The position numbers were made by a program, and so were the translations under genes. 25,666 nt of DNA from a virus: IMG/VR virus record IMGVR_UViG_3300032285_000710, positions 1 through 25,666 of that record. One strand, 5' to 3'. Under the pieces are notes generated by a model. That model was not told the origin of the DNA. It saw nothing but the letters and a program-made list of their open reading frames with translations, and searched no databases. Shown here one piece after another: positions 7,992 through 14,347 of this stretch. The first letter of the stretch is position 1; every line of letters begins with the position of its first letter.

Positions 7992-8507
7992 ATGCTGACA
8001 CTACTCTCAACCCTAATCTCTTTCTTGATGGGCGGCCTGCCCAAGCTGCTGGACTTTTTCCAAGACCGCGCTGACAAGATGCACGAGTTGGCGCTGGCGC
8101 AAATGCAAATCCAGCGCGAGTTGGAGTTGCGCAAGGCGGGCTTTGAAGCGCAAGAGCGCATTGAGCATATTCGCACAGAGCAATTAGAAACTGAAAGCGC
8201 AGCCGCCACCAGTCAAGCCATCATCGGCGCCCAGCAGGCCGAGATGCAAGCCATCTACGCACACGATGCAAGTTTGAATGAAGGGACGTCAACATGGATG
8301 AAAAACCTCAGAGCAAGTGTGCGGCCTGTAATTACTTATGGATTCTTCTTTTTACTGGTGTTCGTGGATATTGGGGGCTTTTGGTATGGCTACTACACGA
8401 ACGTACCTTTTAATGAACTCTTGCAAATGTTGTGGGACTCAGATACCCAAGCGCTGTTTGCGTCCATCATAGCGTTCCACTTTGGTGGACGGGCGTTTGG
8501 CAAATGA
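7992..8507 (+). CDS. Holin-like membrane protein with central coiled coil
   Basis: A 171-residue protein. The ATG at 7992 follows AAGGA at a five-base spacing; the in-frame upstream extension overlaps the previous gene and was rejected. Order of parts: an amphipathic or hydrophobic N-terminus (TLLSTLISFLMGGLPKLLDF), a long charged coiled coil (residues about 25-90), then two membrane helices (VRPVITYGFFFLLVFVDIGG and ALFASIIAFHFGGRAFGK). The ending, an Arg-Pro before the first helix and FHFGGRA in the last, resembles the phage three-helix holin-like family. It directly precedes and overlaps the endolysin gene, so it likely controls endolysin release across the inner membrane. Confidence 0.65.
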   Translation: MLTLLSTLISFLMGGLPKLLDFFQDRADKMHELALAQMQIQRELELRKAGFEAQERIEHIRTEQLETESAAATSQAIIGAQQAEMQAIYAHDASLNEGTSTWMKNLRASVRPVITYGFFFLLVFVDIGGFWYGYYTNVPFNELLQMLWDSDTQALFASIIAFHFGGRAFGK

Positions 8508-8980
8508 ATGTCTCGCCCAAAGCCATAGAGATGATCAAACATCATGAGGGTGTTCGATTCAAACCGTACCAGTGCCCAGCAAAGCTGTGGACAATAGGAG
8601 TTGGCCATGTTCTTTATCCGGATCAAATCAAAATACTATTACCTGAAAGGGGCGCTTACGCGCTTCATCCTGAAGATAACCGGACGTTTACAAAAGAAGA
8701 AGTAGATGGGATTCTTAGAAGCGATCTCGACCGTTTTGAGCGAGGCGTGGAGCGCTTTTGCCCAGTACCCCTTACGCAAGGTATGTTTGACGGTCTTGTG
8801 TCTTTTAGTTTTAATGTCGGTCTGGGAACACTACAGCGTTCGACGCTTCGTCAGAAGTTGCTTCGGGGCGATAAAGAGGGCGCTGCCGAAGAACTTTTGA
8901 AGTATTGCATGGCGGCGGGCAAGGTTCTTAAAGGCTTGCAAAACCGCCGCATAGACGAGCGCGCCTTATTCCTTAGCTAA
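8504..8980 (+). CDS. Endolysin, GH24 (T4-type) lysozyme
   Basis: A 158-residue muramidase. The ATG at 8504 overlaps the holin-like stop (ATGA); a longer ORF from 8432 was rejected because it runs through the holin gene. The GH24 catalytic pattern E-8-[D/C]-5-T is present as Glu15 (HHEG), Cys24 and Thr30 (LWTIGVGH), with Cys in place of the T4 Asp20, a known variant in this family. Downstream motifs fit too: LTQGMFDGLVSFSFNVG and the C-terminal GLQNRRIDER. It cleaves the glycan chains of peptidoglycan. There is no signal peptide or SAR helix, so it needs the holin to reach the wall. Its 3' end overlaps that of the convergent gene at 8966. Confidence 0.93.
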   Translation: MNVSPKAIEMIKHHEGVRFKPYQCPAKLWTIGVGHVLYPDQIKILLPERGAYALHPEDNRTFTKEEVDGILRSDLDRFERGVERFCPVPLTQGMFDGLVSFSFNVGLGTLQRSTLRQKLLRGDKEGAAEELLKYCMAAGKVLKGLQNRRIDERALFLS

Positions 8981-9127
8981 CGCTCGGTACGCCTCGATGG
9001 CGGTCTTTAAATCGCATTGCAAATGCTGTATGCGGTCGTCTTGCTGACACAACATAGCGTAGGCTTCTTGCGCAAACTTGATCAAGTTGGCTTGACTCCA
9101 TGTTGCAAAGTCTGGCGAGTTAGTCAT
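8966..9127 (-). CDS. Small conserved phage protein, unknown function
   Basis: A 53-residue protein (opening MTNSPDFATWSQANLIKFAQ) read on the minus strand, last gene of the minus operon. It is predicted to be all helical, with a coiled-coil-like part (QQDDRIQHLQCDLKTAIEAY). I have a memory of similar short proteins in betaproteobacterial phages, without a function. The start overlaps the stop of the gene at 9120 by eight bases. The stop lies inside the 3' end of the endolysin gene. Confidence 0.7.
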   Translation of the reverse strand: MTNSPDFATWSQANLIKFAQEAYAMLCQQDDRIQHLQCDLKTAIEAYRALAKE

Positions 9128-9299
9128 TGATTTCTTTCTTTAAAAACGTGGAGTAATACTTGGCCGGCATCTTGGCTTTCTTGTCCAATTGTTTGCGCAG
9201 CCATTCGCCGCCGCCAAGTTCTTGCAAAATCATCCAATGTCTATCCGACAGACGCATGGCGCGGTTTTTAAGGGGTTCAGGTGGTTTTGGTCGTGGCAT
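9120..9299 (-). CDS. Small basic phage protein, unknown function
   Basis: A 59-residue protein opening MPRPKPPEPLKNRAMRLSDR, then HWMILQELGGGEWLRKQL and KYYSTFLKK. The helix-turn-like spacing and high Lys/Arg content would suit nucleic acid binding, but no defined domain is recognised. An AGGAG lies about ten bases before the ATG, inside the end of the upstream gene. Confidence 0.65.
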   Translation of the reverse strand: MPRPKPPEPLKNRAMRLSDRHWMILQELGGGEWLRKQLDKKAKMPAKYYSTFLKKEIND

Positions 9300-9479
9300 T
9301 TACCTGACTCTCCTAAGTTCGATAATTTTTTCAGGTGGAGGCGGCGCCATTTTTTCAGACGGCGGTGCCCAGCCGTGTTTGCGCCAAAGCGCTTGCACGT
9401 CTGAGCCAGACTCCCATTTGAAATCTTTGGTTGGCGTAGATGGGTAACTGATTTTTGAGTGTGGGGGTAGTTCGATCAT
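9300..9479 (-). CDS. Small Pro-rich hypothetical protein
   Basis: A 59-residue protein (MIELPPHSKISYPSTPTKDF at the start; WRKHGWAPPSEKMAPPPPEK later). The ATG is preceded by AAAGGAG at a seven-base spacing and overlaps the previous stop (ATGA). The second half is Pro-rich and likely unstructured. No family recognised. Confidence 0.65.
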   Translation of the reverse strand: MIELPPHSKISYPSTPTKDFKWESGSDVQALWRKHGWAPPSEKMAPPPPEKIIELRRVR

Positions 9480-9664
9480 TGTGTTGCTCCTTTAAGTAGT
9501 TCTAATCTTTCCCGCGCTACGCGCAAGGTGTTATAGCGCTGGTGAAGGCGTTCAAGCACGCTGACACGTTTAGCGCCCACGCGTTCCTCGTTAAGCAAAG
9601 CAAGGACGTCTTCTTCGCTCATTCTGCTGAGTTGGCTGTTAAGGCTTCGCCAAGTGTTTGTCAA
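9476..9664 (-). CDS. Small helical phage protein, TTG start
   Basis: A 62-residue protein. I place the start at a TTG (9664) because GGAG lies exactly seven bases upstream and the resulting N-terminus (MTNTWRSLNSQLSRMSEEDV) is coherent. The in-frame extension to 9733 would overlap the upstream gene heavily, and an internal ATG at residue 15 is the alternative. The rest is helical and charged (LNEERVGAKRVSVLERLHQR). It resembles a family of short phage proteins whose function I do not know. Confidence 0.65.
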   Translation of the reverse strand: MTNTWRSLNSQLSRMSEEDVLALLNEERVGAKRVSVLERLHQRYNTLRVARERLELLKGATQ

Positions 9665-9800
9665 TTTTTTTCTCCAATTGTGTAATTGTCGTGTGAATGC
9701 GAACGACAGCACGGGCGGCGGCGTTGGCCTCACGGCCCCTAATGCGCAACTCGGCTTTGGCCACCTTCAGTTTGGCTTTCCATTGGTCAATTCGTTTCAT
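9639..9800 (-). CDS. Small basic coiled-coil protein
   Basis: A 53-residue protein beginning MKRIDQWKAKLKVAKAELRI, Lys/Arg/Ala rich and helical throughout. The ATG overlaps the end of the 9787-10200 gene by 14 bases, and GAAAG precedes it. The gene carries the Shine-Dalgarno of the next gene near its end and overlaps it by 26 bases. Function unknown. Confidence 0.6.
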   Translation of the reverse strand: MKRIDQWKAKLKVAKAELRIRGREANAAARAVVRIHTTITQLEKKIDKHLAKP

Positions 9801-10200
9801 TTTTTTCTTTCAGTTTGGCTTCAATGGCTTCGTAAAGTTTATAGGACAATCCAAAGGGCAACACACCACATCTAATAAGTTCTGTGCGTGTCAGCCCTAC
9901 CCATGTGCGTTGTGCTTGGGTGTACAAAGCCACATCACCTTCTTCGGGTTCAAGGCCAAGGTTTACACGCCAATCTTTTGCGCCAGCGTACGCATTTCCA
10001 CGCATAACTAACAGTTCTTTGGCACTAATCCACGCCACAGGCTCATCCTTCGCTTCTAGTGCGGCTTTAATGGCGGTGATGGCTTGCTCCGCTTTTAGCA
10101 TTGGCCCAATGTTGGCCTCATTTTTAAGCAAAAACTTACTTAAATTTGTTGTGTATTCCAACGCCTCCAATGCAAGGCGTAATGCTTCGTCTTGTGTCAT
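9787..10200 (-). CDS. Conserved phage protein of the MTQDEAL type, unknown function
   Basis: A 137-residue protein. The N-terminal helical part (MTQDEALRLALEALEYTTNL and EQAITAIKAALEAKDEPVAW) is a pattern I have seen in many betaproteobacterial phage proteins, where the EPVAW motif begins a variable C-terminal domain. The C-terminal half (residues about 58-137) contains ELLVMRGNAYAGAKDWRV and VGLTRTELIRCGVLPFGLSY. The start follows GAGGA and overlaps the small upstream gene (ATGA). No function can be given. Confidence 0.75.
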   Translation of the reverse strand: MTQDEALRLALEALEYTTNLSKFLLKNEANIGPMLKAEQAITAIKAALEAKDEPVAWISAKELLVMRGNAYAGAKDWRVNLGLEPEEGDVALYTQAQRTWVGLTRTELIRCGVLPFGLSYKLYEAIEAKLKEKNETN

Positions 10201-10292
10201 CGCGGTGCGTCCTCATAATTGTCAGGGTTGAACTTGGGCACGTTGGTGCCCTTGTCCTTGGGGTTTGGGAAAGGTGGGAATGGCCATGTCAT
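10197..10292 (-). CDS. Very small Pro/Asn-rich protein
   Basis: A 31-residue reading frame (MTWPFPPFPNPKDKGTNVPK onward) too short for most gene finders. It is supported by AAGGA six bases before the ATG and by ATGA overlaps with the genes on both sides, leaving no gap in the operon if it is real. Composition suggests an unstructured peptide. It could instead be a translational link between its neighbours. Confidence 0.55.
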   Translation of the reverse strand: MTWPFPPFPNPKDKGTNVPKFNPDNYEDAPR

Positions 10293-10522
10293 GCTTGTTC
10301 CTTTGCTCGAATGGTTGAGCCAATCATTCTTGGTGTCCAACCACTATGGTCATCACACACTTTTGCACACGTCTCACGCTCATGCTGTGCTACTAACTTG
10401 GCAAATGTTTTAAGGTCTGTAAATTTTCCTATAAAGAATGATTCATTCATTTCTGAATCGTAGTCTTTCATATCTTTCCAGCCCGCCTGTTTAGCCATCT
10501 CAATGATTTCATCTTGTGTCAT
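10289..10522 (-). CDS. Small conserved phage protein, unknown function
   Basis: A 77-residue protein opening MTQDEIIEMAKQAGWKDMKD, with a C-terminal part AQHERETCAKVCDDHSGWTP. The block F.KLVA.HERE.CAKVC recurs in many phage small proteins, in my recollection, and its paired Cys may bind metal. The first 14 bases of the gene match those of the 9787-10200 gene. GAAGGA precedes the ATG. Function unknown. Confidence 0.7.
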   Translation of the reverse strand: MTQDEIIEMAKQAGWKDMKDYDSEMNESFFIGKFTDLKTFAKLVAQHERETCAKVCDDHSGWTPRMIGSTIRAKEQA

Positions 10523-10656
10523 GGCTTTTCCTTCAGTGCGGCCTCAAGCGCATCAAGAGCCTTGTCCCATGATTCATAGTCAATGCTATTGCTAAACGTT
10601 TTGACCAATTCAACGGCCAGCTTTTCAACCAGCCTTAAATACTCATGCTCACTCAT
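10519..10656 (-). CDS. Small acidic helical protein
   Basis: A 45-residue protein (MSEHEYLRLVEKLAVELVKT, then FSNSIDYESWDKALDALEAA). It has an excellent Shine-Dalgarno, GGAGG seven bases before the ATG, and overlaps the helicase stop (ATGA) upstream and the next start downstream. Two predicted helices. No family recognised. Confidence 0.65.
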   Translation of the reverse strand: MSEHEYLRLVEKLAVELVKTFSNSIDYESWDKALDALEAALKEKP

Positions 10657-11972
10657 TTCAGTTCCTCCATTGCAATATCTGATATGGCGCGCTTGTCATG
10701 CAAGGCCGCCCAAATTTTTTCATCCACTGTTTTGCTGGTCAGCATCACGTAGCACCACACGGGGTGCTGCTGTCCGCTTCGATGCAAACGTCCGATGGTT
10801 TGCTCGTAAAGTTCGAGACTCCACGGCAGGGACAGAAAGACAATGTGGCAGCCGCCGTGCTGTAAGTTAAGCCCGTGACCTGCTGATTTCGGATGCACGG
10901 CCAATAGTCGAATCTTGCCGGCGTTCCAGCGCTCAATAGCATTGGCATCATCGAGCGTGGTTACGTTAAATCGTCGCTTGAGTTCGGCCAGTTCTTCTTG
11001 GTAGTTGTAAACAACGATGGTGTTTGCGCGTTGGTTTTCATCTAATAACTCCTCTAGTCTTTCAAACTTGTGCATGTTGTACCAGATCGGGCGCTGGTCA
11101 ACTTTAAACTTGCCCGGCGACTCAGACGGCGTGGTCTTTGTGTCGTAAACAAAACCTGACGCCAGTTGTTGTAGCTTGCCCGTGACAACCGCCGCGTTGA
11201 CGGCTGTGATGCCTTCCAGCACAAAGTCTTTCTTCATCGTGTTGTACGGCGTCAGATCCATGGTGCAAGCCAGTTCCACAATATGCAAAGGCGGCAACTT
11301 GTCCTTATACTCACCTGCCTCTAAAACAAATGTGGCAGGCTTGATCACGTTCATTACTTTTTCAAGCGAGCCTACTCTGGGCGACCATTCGCCAAACTCC
11401 TTGTTGATCAGCACAAAGTATTGCTGCATGAACGCGCCTTTGCTGCGCCCCAGCAATGACTGGTCAACGATCTTGCACTGGCCAAAAACGTCCTCAAGGC
11501 CGTTGCTGGTAAACGAGCCAGTCAAGCCCCAGCGCGTTGTCATGGGGTCAACGACTTTGAGAAACGCTTTGAAGCGTGTGCCGCTAGGGTTCTTTAATCT
11601 GGTCAGTTCGTCAAACACCACGCCATCAAAGTTTAGCTTCTGCTCGGCCAGCCATTGCAAATTGTCGTAATTGGTCACGACCACTTGGGCGGGGCTTTTA
11701 AGGGCGTCTAATCGCTGTTTTGGTGCCCCAACGCACAAATTCATGCTCAAGAGGGGTGCCCATTTGGGGCGCTCGACTGGCCACACGTCGGTACAGACGC
11801 GCTTGGGCGCCAGCACCAGCCAGCGCTTCACATGCCCGTCGCGGATCATCTCCCACATGGCCGTCAGTGTGATGGCCGTCTTACCCGCACCGACGGGCGC
11901 CAAGATCATGGCGCGGTCATGCTCAAAGAGAAAGTCAGCGGCTGTCTCTTGATACGGTCGTAATGAAACCAT
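10653..11972 (-). CDS. SNF2/DEAD-like superfamily 2 helicase
   Basis: A 439-residue ATPase (starting at the ATG at 11972, with AGGA eight bases upstream; a TTG three bases earlier is possible). Motif I PVGAGKT is at residues 26-32, motif II DELT at 121-124, motif III LTGSFTSN at about 150-157, motif V (HPKSAGHGLNLQ) at 360-371 and motif VI QTIGRLHRSGQ at 391-401. The order and the motif VI sequence match SNF2-type phage helicases; no extra chromatin-type domain is present. It likely translocates on DNA in replication, repair or recombination. Its 5' end overlaps the VRR-NUC gene by 38 bases, a pairing often seen in phages. Confidence 0.9.
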   Translation of the reverse strand: MVSLRPYQETAADFLFEHDRAMILAPVGAGKTAITLTAMWEMIRDGHVKRWLVLAPKRVCTDVWPVERPKWAPLLSMNLCVGAPKQRLDALKSPAQVVVTNYDNLQWLAEQKLNFDGVVFDELTRLKNPSGTRFKAFLKVVDPMTTRWGLTGSFTSNGLEDVFGQCKIVDQSLLGRSKGAFMQQYFVLINKEFGEWSPRVGSLEKVMNVIKPATFVLEAGEYKDKLPPLHIVELACTMDLTPYNTMKKDFVLEGITAVNAAVVTGKLQQLASGFVYDTKTTPSESPGKFKVDQRPIWYNMHKFERLEELLDENQRANTIVVYNYQEELAELKRRFNVTTLDDANAIERWNAGKIRLLAVHPKSAGHGLNLQHGGCHIVFLSLPWSLELYEQTIGRLHRSGQQHPVWCYVMLTSKTVDEKIWAALHDKRAISDIAMEELK

Positions 11973-12222
11973 CAACTTGTTCCTTAGTCCACAAACATGT
12001 GTAGTTCTGGCGCAGTAACGCCATCTCTGTCTGAAATATTTTTTGCAGTTCTGACAATCTGCCGCCTTTGGTTTTCAATTCCACAAACCAAGTTTGGCCA
12101 TCGGGTAAACACGCAATCCGATCTGCTACACCTTTGCGTCCGGGAGATGTAAACTTCCAAGTCCGGCCACCGATGCGCTGCACCGCCCAATCAAAATAAA
12201 TTTCAACTTCTTTTTCTTTCAT
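11935..12222 (-). CDS. VRR-NUC domain nuclease
   Basis: A 95-residue stand-alone VRR-NUC protein, the compact PD-(D/E)XK nuclease type found in phages. Visible signatures: WKFTSPGRKGVADRIACLPD with Asp34, FVELKTKGG with Glu48 and Lys50, then RLSELQ with Gln60; an upstream Glu (residue 4 or 7) could complete the metal site. In this family such proteins cut branched or structured DNA, with Holliday-junction-like substrates reported for some members. It is first in the minus operon and overlaps the helicase gene. No clear Shine-Dalgarno precedes its ATG. Confidence 0.9.
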   Translation of the reverse strand: MKEKEVEIYFDWAVQRIGGRTWKFTSPGRKGVADRIACLPDGQTWFVELKTKGGRLSELQKIFQTEMALLRQNYTCLWTKEQVDGFITTVSRDSR

Positions 12223-12230
12223 GTCAAAAA

Positions 12231-12260
12231 GTTTAACACACTTTTATTTTTTGTGCTAAC
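12231..12260. promoter_or_regulatory. AT-rich divergent spacer with imperfect inverted repeat, possible operator
   Basis: The about 70-bp gap between the minus VRR-NUC start (12222) and the plus GTG (12292) must hold any promoters for both operons. Within it, GTTTAACACA and TGTGCTAAC form an imperfect inverted repeat (eight of nine positions after one bulge) around an A/T stretch. I could not place convincing -35/-10 pairs in either direction. Confidence 0.25.
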
Positions 12261-12291
12261 ATTCAAGTTCAATTTAATAAAGGACAGTAAA

Positions 12292-12492
12292 GTGAACGAA
12301 CCAGCATTTCCAAACGAGGGTTTTAACGGATGGGGTGAACCGTTTCAAGGCATGTCACTGCGCGACTACTTTGCGGCCAAGGCCATGCAACCTTTAATTG
12401 TTAGCTTTACAGTTCAAGATATAAATTGGACAGCCAAACAAGCATACAAAATAGCAGACGCAATGATGAAGGCACGCAATGCAGCACAGTAA
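12292..12492 (+). CDS. Small conserved phage protein (LRDYFAAKAM type)
   Basis: A 66-residue protein with a GTG start at 12292, chosen because AGGA lies seven bases upstream; the longer frame from 12253 would include the divergent spacer. The centre reads GMSLRDYFAAKAMQPLI, and the end TAKQAYKIADAMMKARNAA. This combination is common in small phage and prophage proteins of unknown function. The last 14 bases overlap the nuclease gene, so it leads the replication operon. Confidence 0.75.
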   Translation: MNEPAFPNEGFNGWGEPFQGMSLRDYFAAKAMQPLIVSFTVQDINWTAKQAYKIADAMMKARNAAQ

Positions 12493-13606
12493 CATCGTAG
12501 GCGGCTCAACAGCCAAGCGCGTGATCAACTGCCCCGGCAGCGTGGCGCTGGTGCAAAAGATGCCGCCAAGACCTTCCAGCAAATACGCTGACGAAGGCAC
12601 ACTTCTACACAACGTCATGTCTGAACTCATCATGGGCGACGAAGCCCCTGAGCATTACCTTGGCGCGCGTTATGAAGACCAAGTTCTGACGCAAGAATTG
12701 ATCGACAATAAAATCAAACCAGCATTGGAGGCGCTTGATGCGATCGACCCACAGCGAATTATGGAAATCGAGGCCGAGACACGCGTCGGTTTTGGTGACT
12801 TGCTTGACGGCGTCTTTGGGTCTACTGATCTTATCGGTCGTCTTGGCAATCGTGCCGTTGTACTGGATTGGAAATTCGGCGACGGCGTTATGGTCGAGGT
12901 TGAGGAAAACCCGCAATTGATGTTCTATGCGGCCGCTGCCATGCGCACGCCAGAAGCGCAGTGGGCGTTTGAGGGTGTGACTGAAATTGAATGCGTCATT
13001 GTCCAGCCACCACAAGTGCGCCGCTGGGTGACGACGCCTGAACGCATCGCCAAGTTTGAATTGGAACTTGTGCAGGCGGTCAAGCAAGCCGAGAAGCCTG
13101 ACGCCAAGTTGGCCGTCGGCGATCACTGCAAGTGGTGCGCGGCCAAGCCCATCTGCCCCTTGATGACCGGCGCAGTTGATCGCGCATTGAAGGTGCAGAT
13201 TGACGCATTACCAGCGCCTCAGATCAGCAACTACCTCAAGACCGCTGATATGCTAGAAGACTGGATCAAAGACTTGCGCGCGCTTGCGCTCCAGATGCTT
13301 GAGTCTGGCGCCAAGTTACCTGAATACAAACTGGTGGCCAAGCGTGCCATCCGGTCATGGTCAGACGACGAAAAAGCGAAGATTGCTTTGTTCGCGTATG
13401 GCCTCACAGAATCTGAAGTGATGGAGACTACTGTCGTCTCCCCCGCCAAGGCCGAAAAGGCGCTCAAAAAGCGCAAGATCGGCCTACCGGAAGACCTCGT
13501 GGTCGCCATCTCGTCAGGTAACACTTTGGCAAGCGTGGATGATCCACGACCCGAAGTGATGCTCTTGGGCAAACAGTTATCTGCTGCCCTTTCTAAACTA
13601 CAGTAA
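12479..13606 (+). CDS. PD-(D/E)XK nuclease with Fe-S cluster signature (DUF2800/Cas4-like)
   Basis: A 375-residue protein, GAAGG six bases before the ATG. RecB-family nuclease residues are visible: ADEGTLLH (residues 38-45, His44), GSTDLIG with Asp117, VLDWKFG with Asp130 and Lys132, then NPQLMFYA with Gln146 and Tyr150. Cys18 (INCPG) plus Cys217, Cys220 and Cys226 (C-x2-C-x5-C) reproduce the four-cysteine arrangement of Cas4- and AddB-like nucleases, where it binds a 4Fe-4S cluster. The C-terminal about 140 residues are an extra helical part. It likely acts as a 5' or 3' exonuclease in phage recombination or DNA end processing. Polarity cannot be read from sequence. Confidence 0.85.
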   Translation: MQHSNIVGGSTAKRVINCPGSVALVQKMPPRPSSKYADEGTLLHNVMSELIMGDEAPEHYLGARYEDQVLTQELIDNKIKPALEALDAIDPQRIMEIEAETRVGFGDLLDGVFGSTDLIGRLGNRAVVLDWKFGDGVMVEVEENPQLMFYAAAAMRTPEAQWAFEGVTEIECVIVQPPQVRRWVTTPERIAKFELELVQAVKQAEKPDAKLAVGDHCKWCAAKPICPLMTGAVDRALKVQIDALPAPQISNYLKTADMLEDWIKDLRALALQMLESGAKLPEYKLVAKRAIRSWSDDEKAKIALFAYGLTESEVMETTVVSPAKAEKALKKRKIGLPEDLVVAISSGNTLASVDDPRPEVMLLGKQLSAALSKLQ

Positions 13607-13614
13607 GGAAAATC

Positions 13615-14244
13615 ATGTCTAATTTAGTAACCTTCTCTCAAGCTAATCTACCCGCTGTTTCTACTTTGTCTAGCGCTTTGCGTTCGATCCAAGCCGAAGT
13701 TGGCCCGTCCGGTGTTGTCATCATTAAGATGGACAAAACTGGCCATTGGGTCTTTGGTGCAGATCAAACCGAAGTTGAAGACGACGCTGTTTGGGCAGTC
13801 AACCCTTTCTCATTCGTACATGGTTTCATCGCTTGGGGCGATGGCGAAGTGCTGGGCGAGAAGATGACAAGCGTGAGCAACCCACTGCCTGAATTGGATG
13901 AGGCGCCGCCCCAAGCCAAGAAAGGTTGGGAAACTCAAGTCGGTATGTCCATCAAGTGCCTGACAGGCGAAGACAAGGGCATGGAAGCGCGCTTTACCAC
14001 CACGTCAGTGGGCGGCAAGCGTGCGGTTCAGACCTTGGCCATTGCTCTGGCCGAGCAGGTCGAGAAAGACCAGACCAAGCCAGTGCCAGTCGTGCGTCTG
14101 AAGAAAGACCACTACGCCCACAAGTCCTACGGCAAAATTTACACGCCAGTGTTTGAAGTTGTCGAATGGGTGAGCATGGATGGTGAGGCGCCAGTGGTTG
14201 AGGAACCAGCCGCCGCGCCAGCACGCCGTCGCCGGTCTGCTTAA
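13615..14244 (+). CDS. Conserved replication-region protein, possible ssDNA-binding protein
   Basis: A 209-residue protein with AAGGAAA just before its ATG, nine bases after the nuclease. Aromatic and beta-rich segments (KMDKTGHWVFGAD, VWAVNPFSFVHGFIAWGDG) are followed by SIKCLTGEDKGMEARF and a KSYGKIYTPVFEVVEW strand; the C-terminus is Pro/Ala then RRRR. I do not recognise a named domain. In phage modules of nuclease, this kind of protein and family A polymerase, the middle gene commonly serves as the ssDNA-binding protein, and the beta-rich composition would allow an OB fold. The basic rather than acidic tail is unlike T7 gp2.5. Function is inference from position. Confidence 0.5.
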   Translation: MSNLVTFSQANLPAVSTLSSALRSIQAEVGPSGVVIIKMDKTGHWVFGADQTEVEDDAVWAVNPFSFVHGFIAWGDGEVLGEKMTSVSNPLPELDEAPPQAKKGWETQVGMSIKCLTGEDKGMEARFTTTSVGGKRAVQTLAIALAEQVEKDQTKPVPVVRLKKDHYAHKSYGKIYTPVFEVVEWVSMDGEAPVVEEPAAAPARRRRSA

Positions 14245-14250
14245 TTGAAT

Positions 14251-14340
14251 AGGGGGCTGTTAAGCCAGCGTTCGAGGATGTTTCTGTAGGGATTTTCTGG
14301 CTTTCCCCCCTACCTAGACGAAACCAAATCGAAGCCCCCG
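14251..14340 (+). promoter_or_regulatory. Structured leader upstream of the DNA polymerase gene
   Basis: The 103-base gap holds a long hairpin. AGGGGG (14251-14256) and AAGCCAG (14262-14268) pair with CTGGCTT (14297-14303) and CCCCCC (14305-14310), with a short bulge and a 28-base loop. A competing pairing exists: GGGGGCT (14252-14258) with AGCCCCC (14333-14339), eight bases before the polymerase ATG. No U-run follows the hairpin, so it is not an ordinary terminator. The polymerase ATG has no Shine-Dalgarno. A switch affecting polymerase translation is possible, but unproven. Confidence 0.4.
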
Positions 14341-14347
14341 CCTTTTT

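Noticed and set aside
11176-11670. A 164-residue plus-strand frame
   Set aside because: It is the complement of the helicase gene, whose motifs show the true frame.
12251-12278. A possible plus promoter TTGTGC with TTTAAT 16 bases on
   Set aside because: The -35 match is poor, and the predicted start would fall on the Shine-Dalgarno of the GTG gene.
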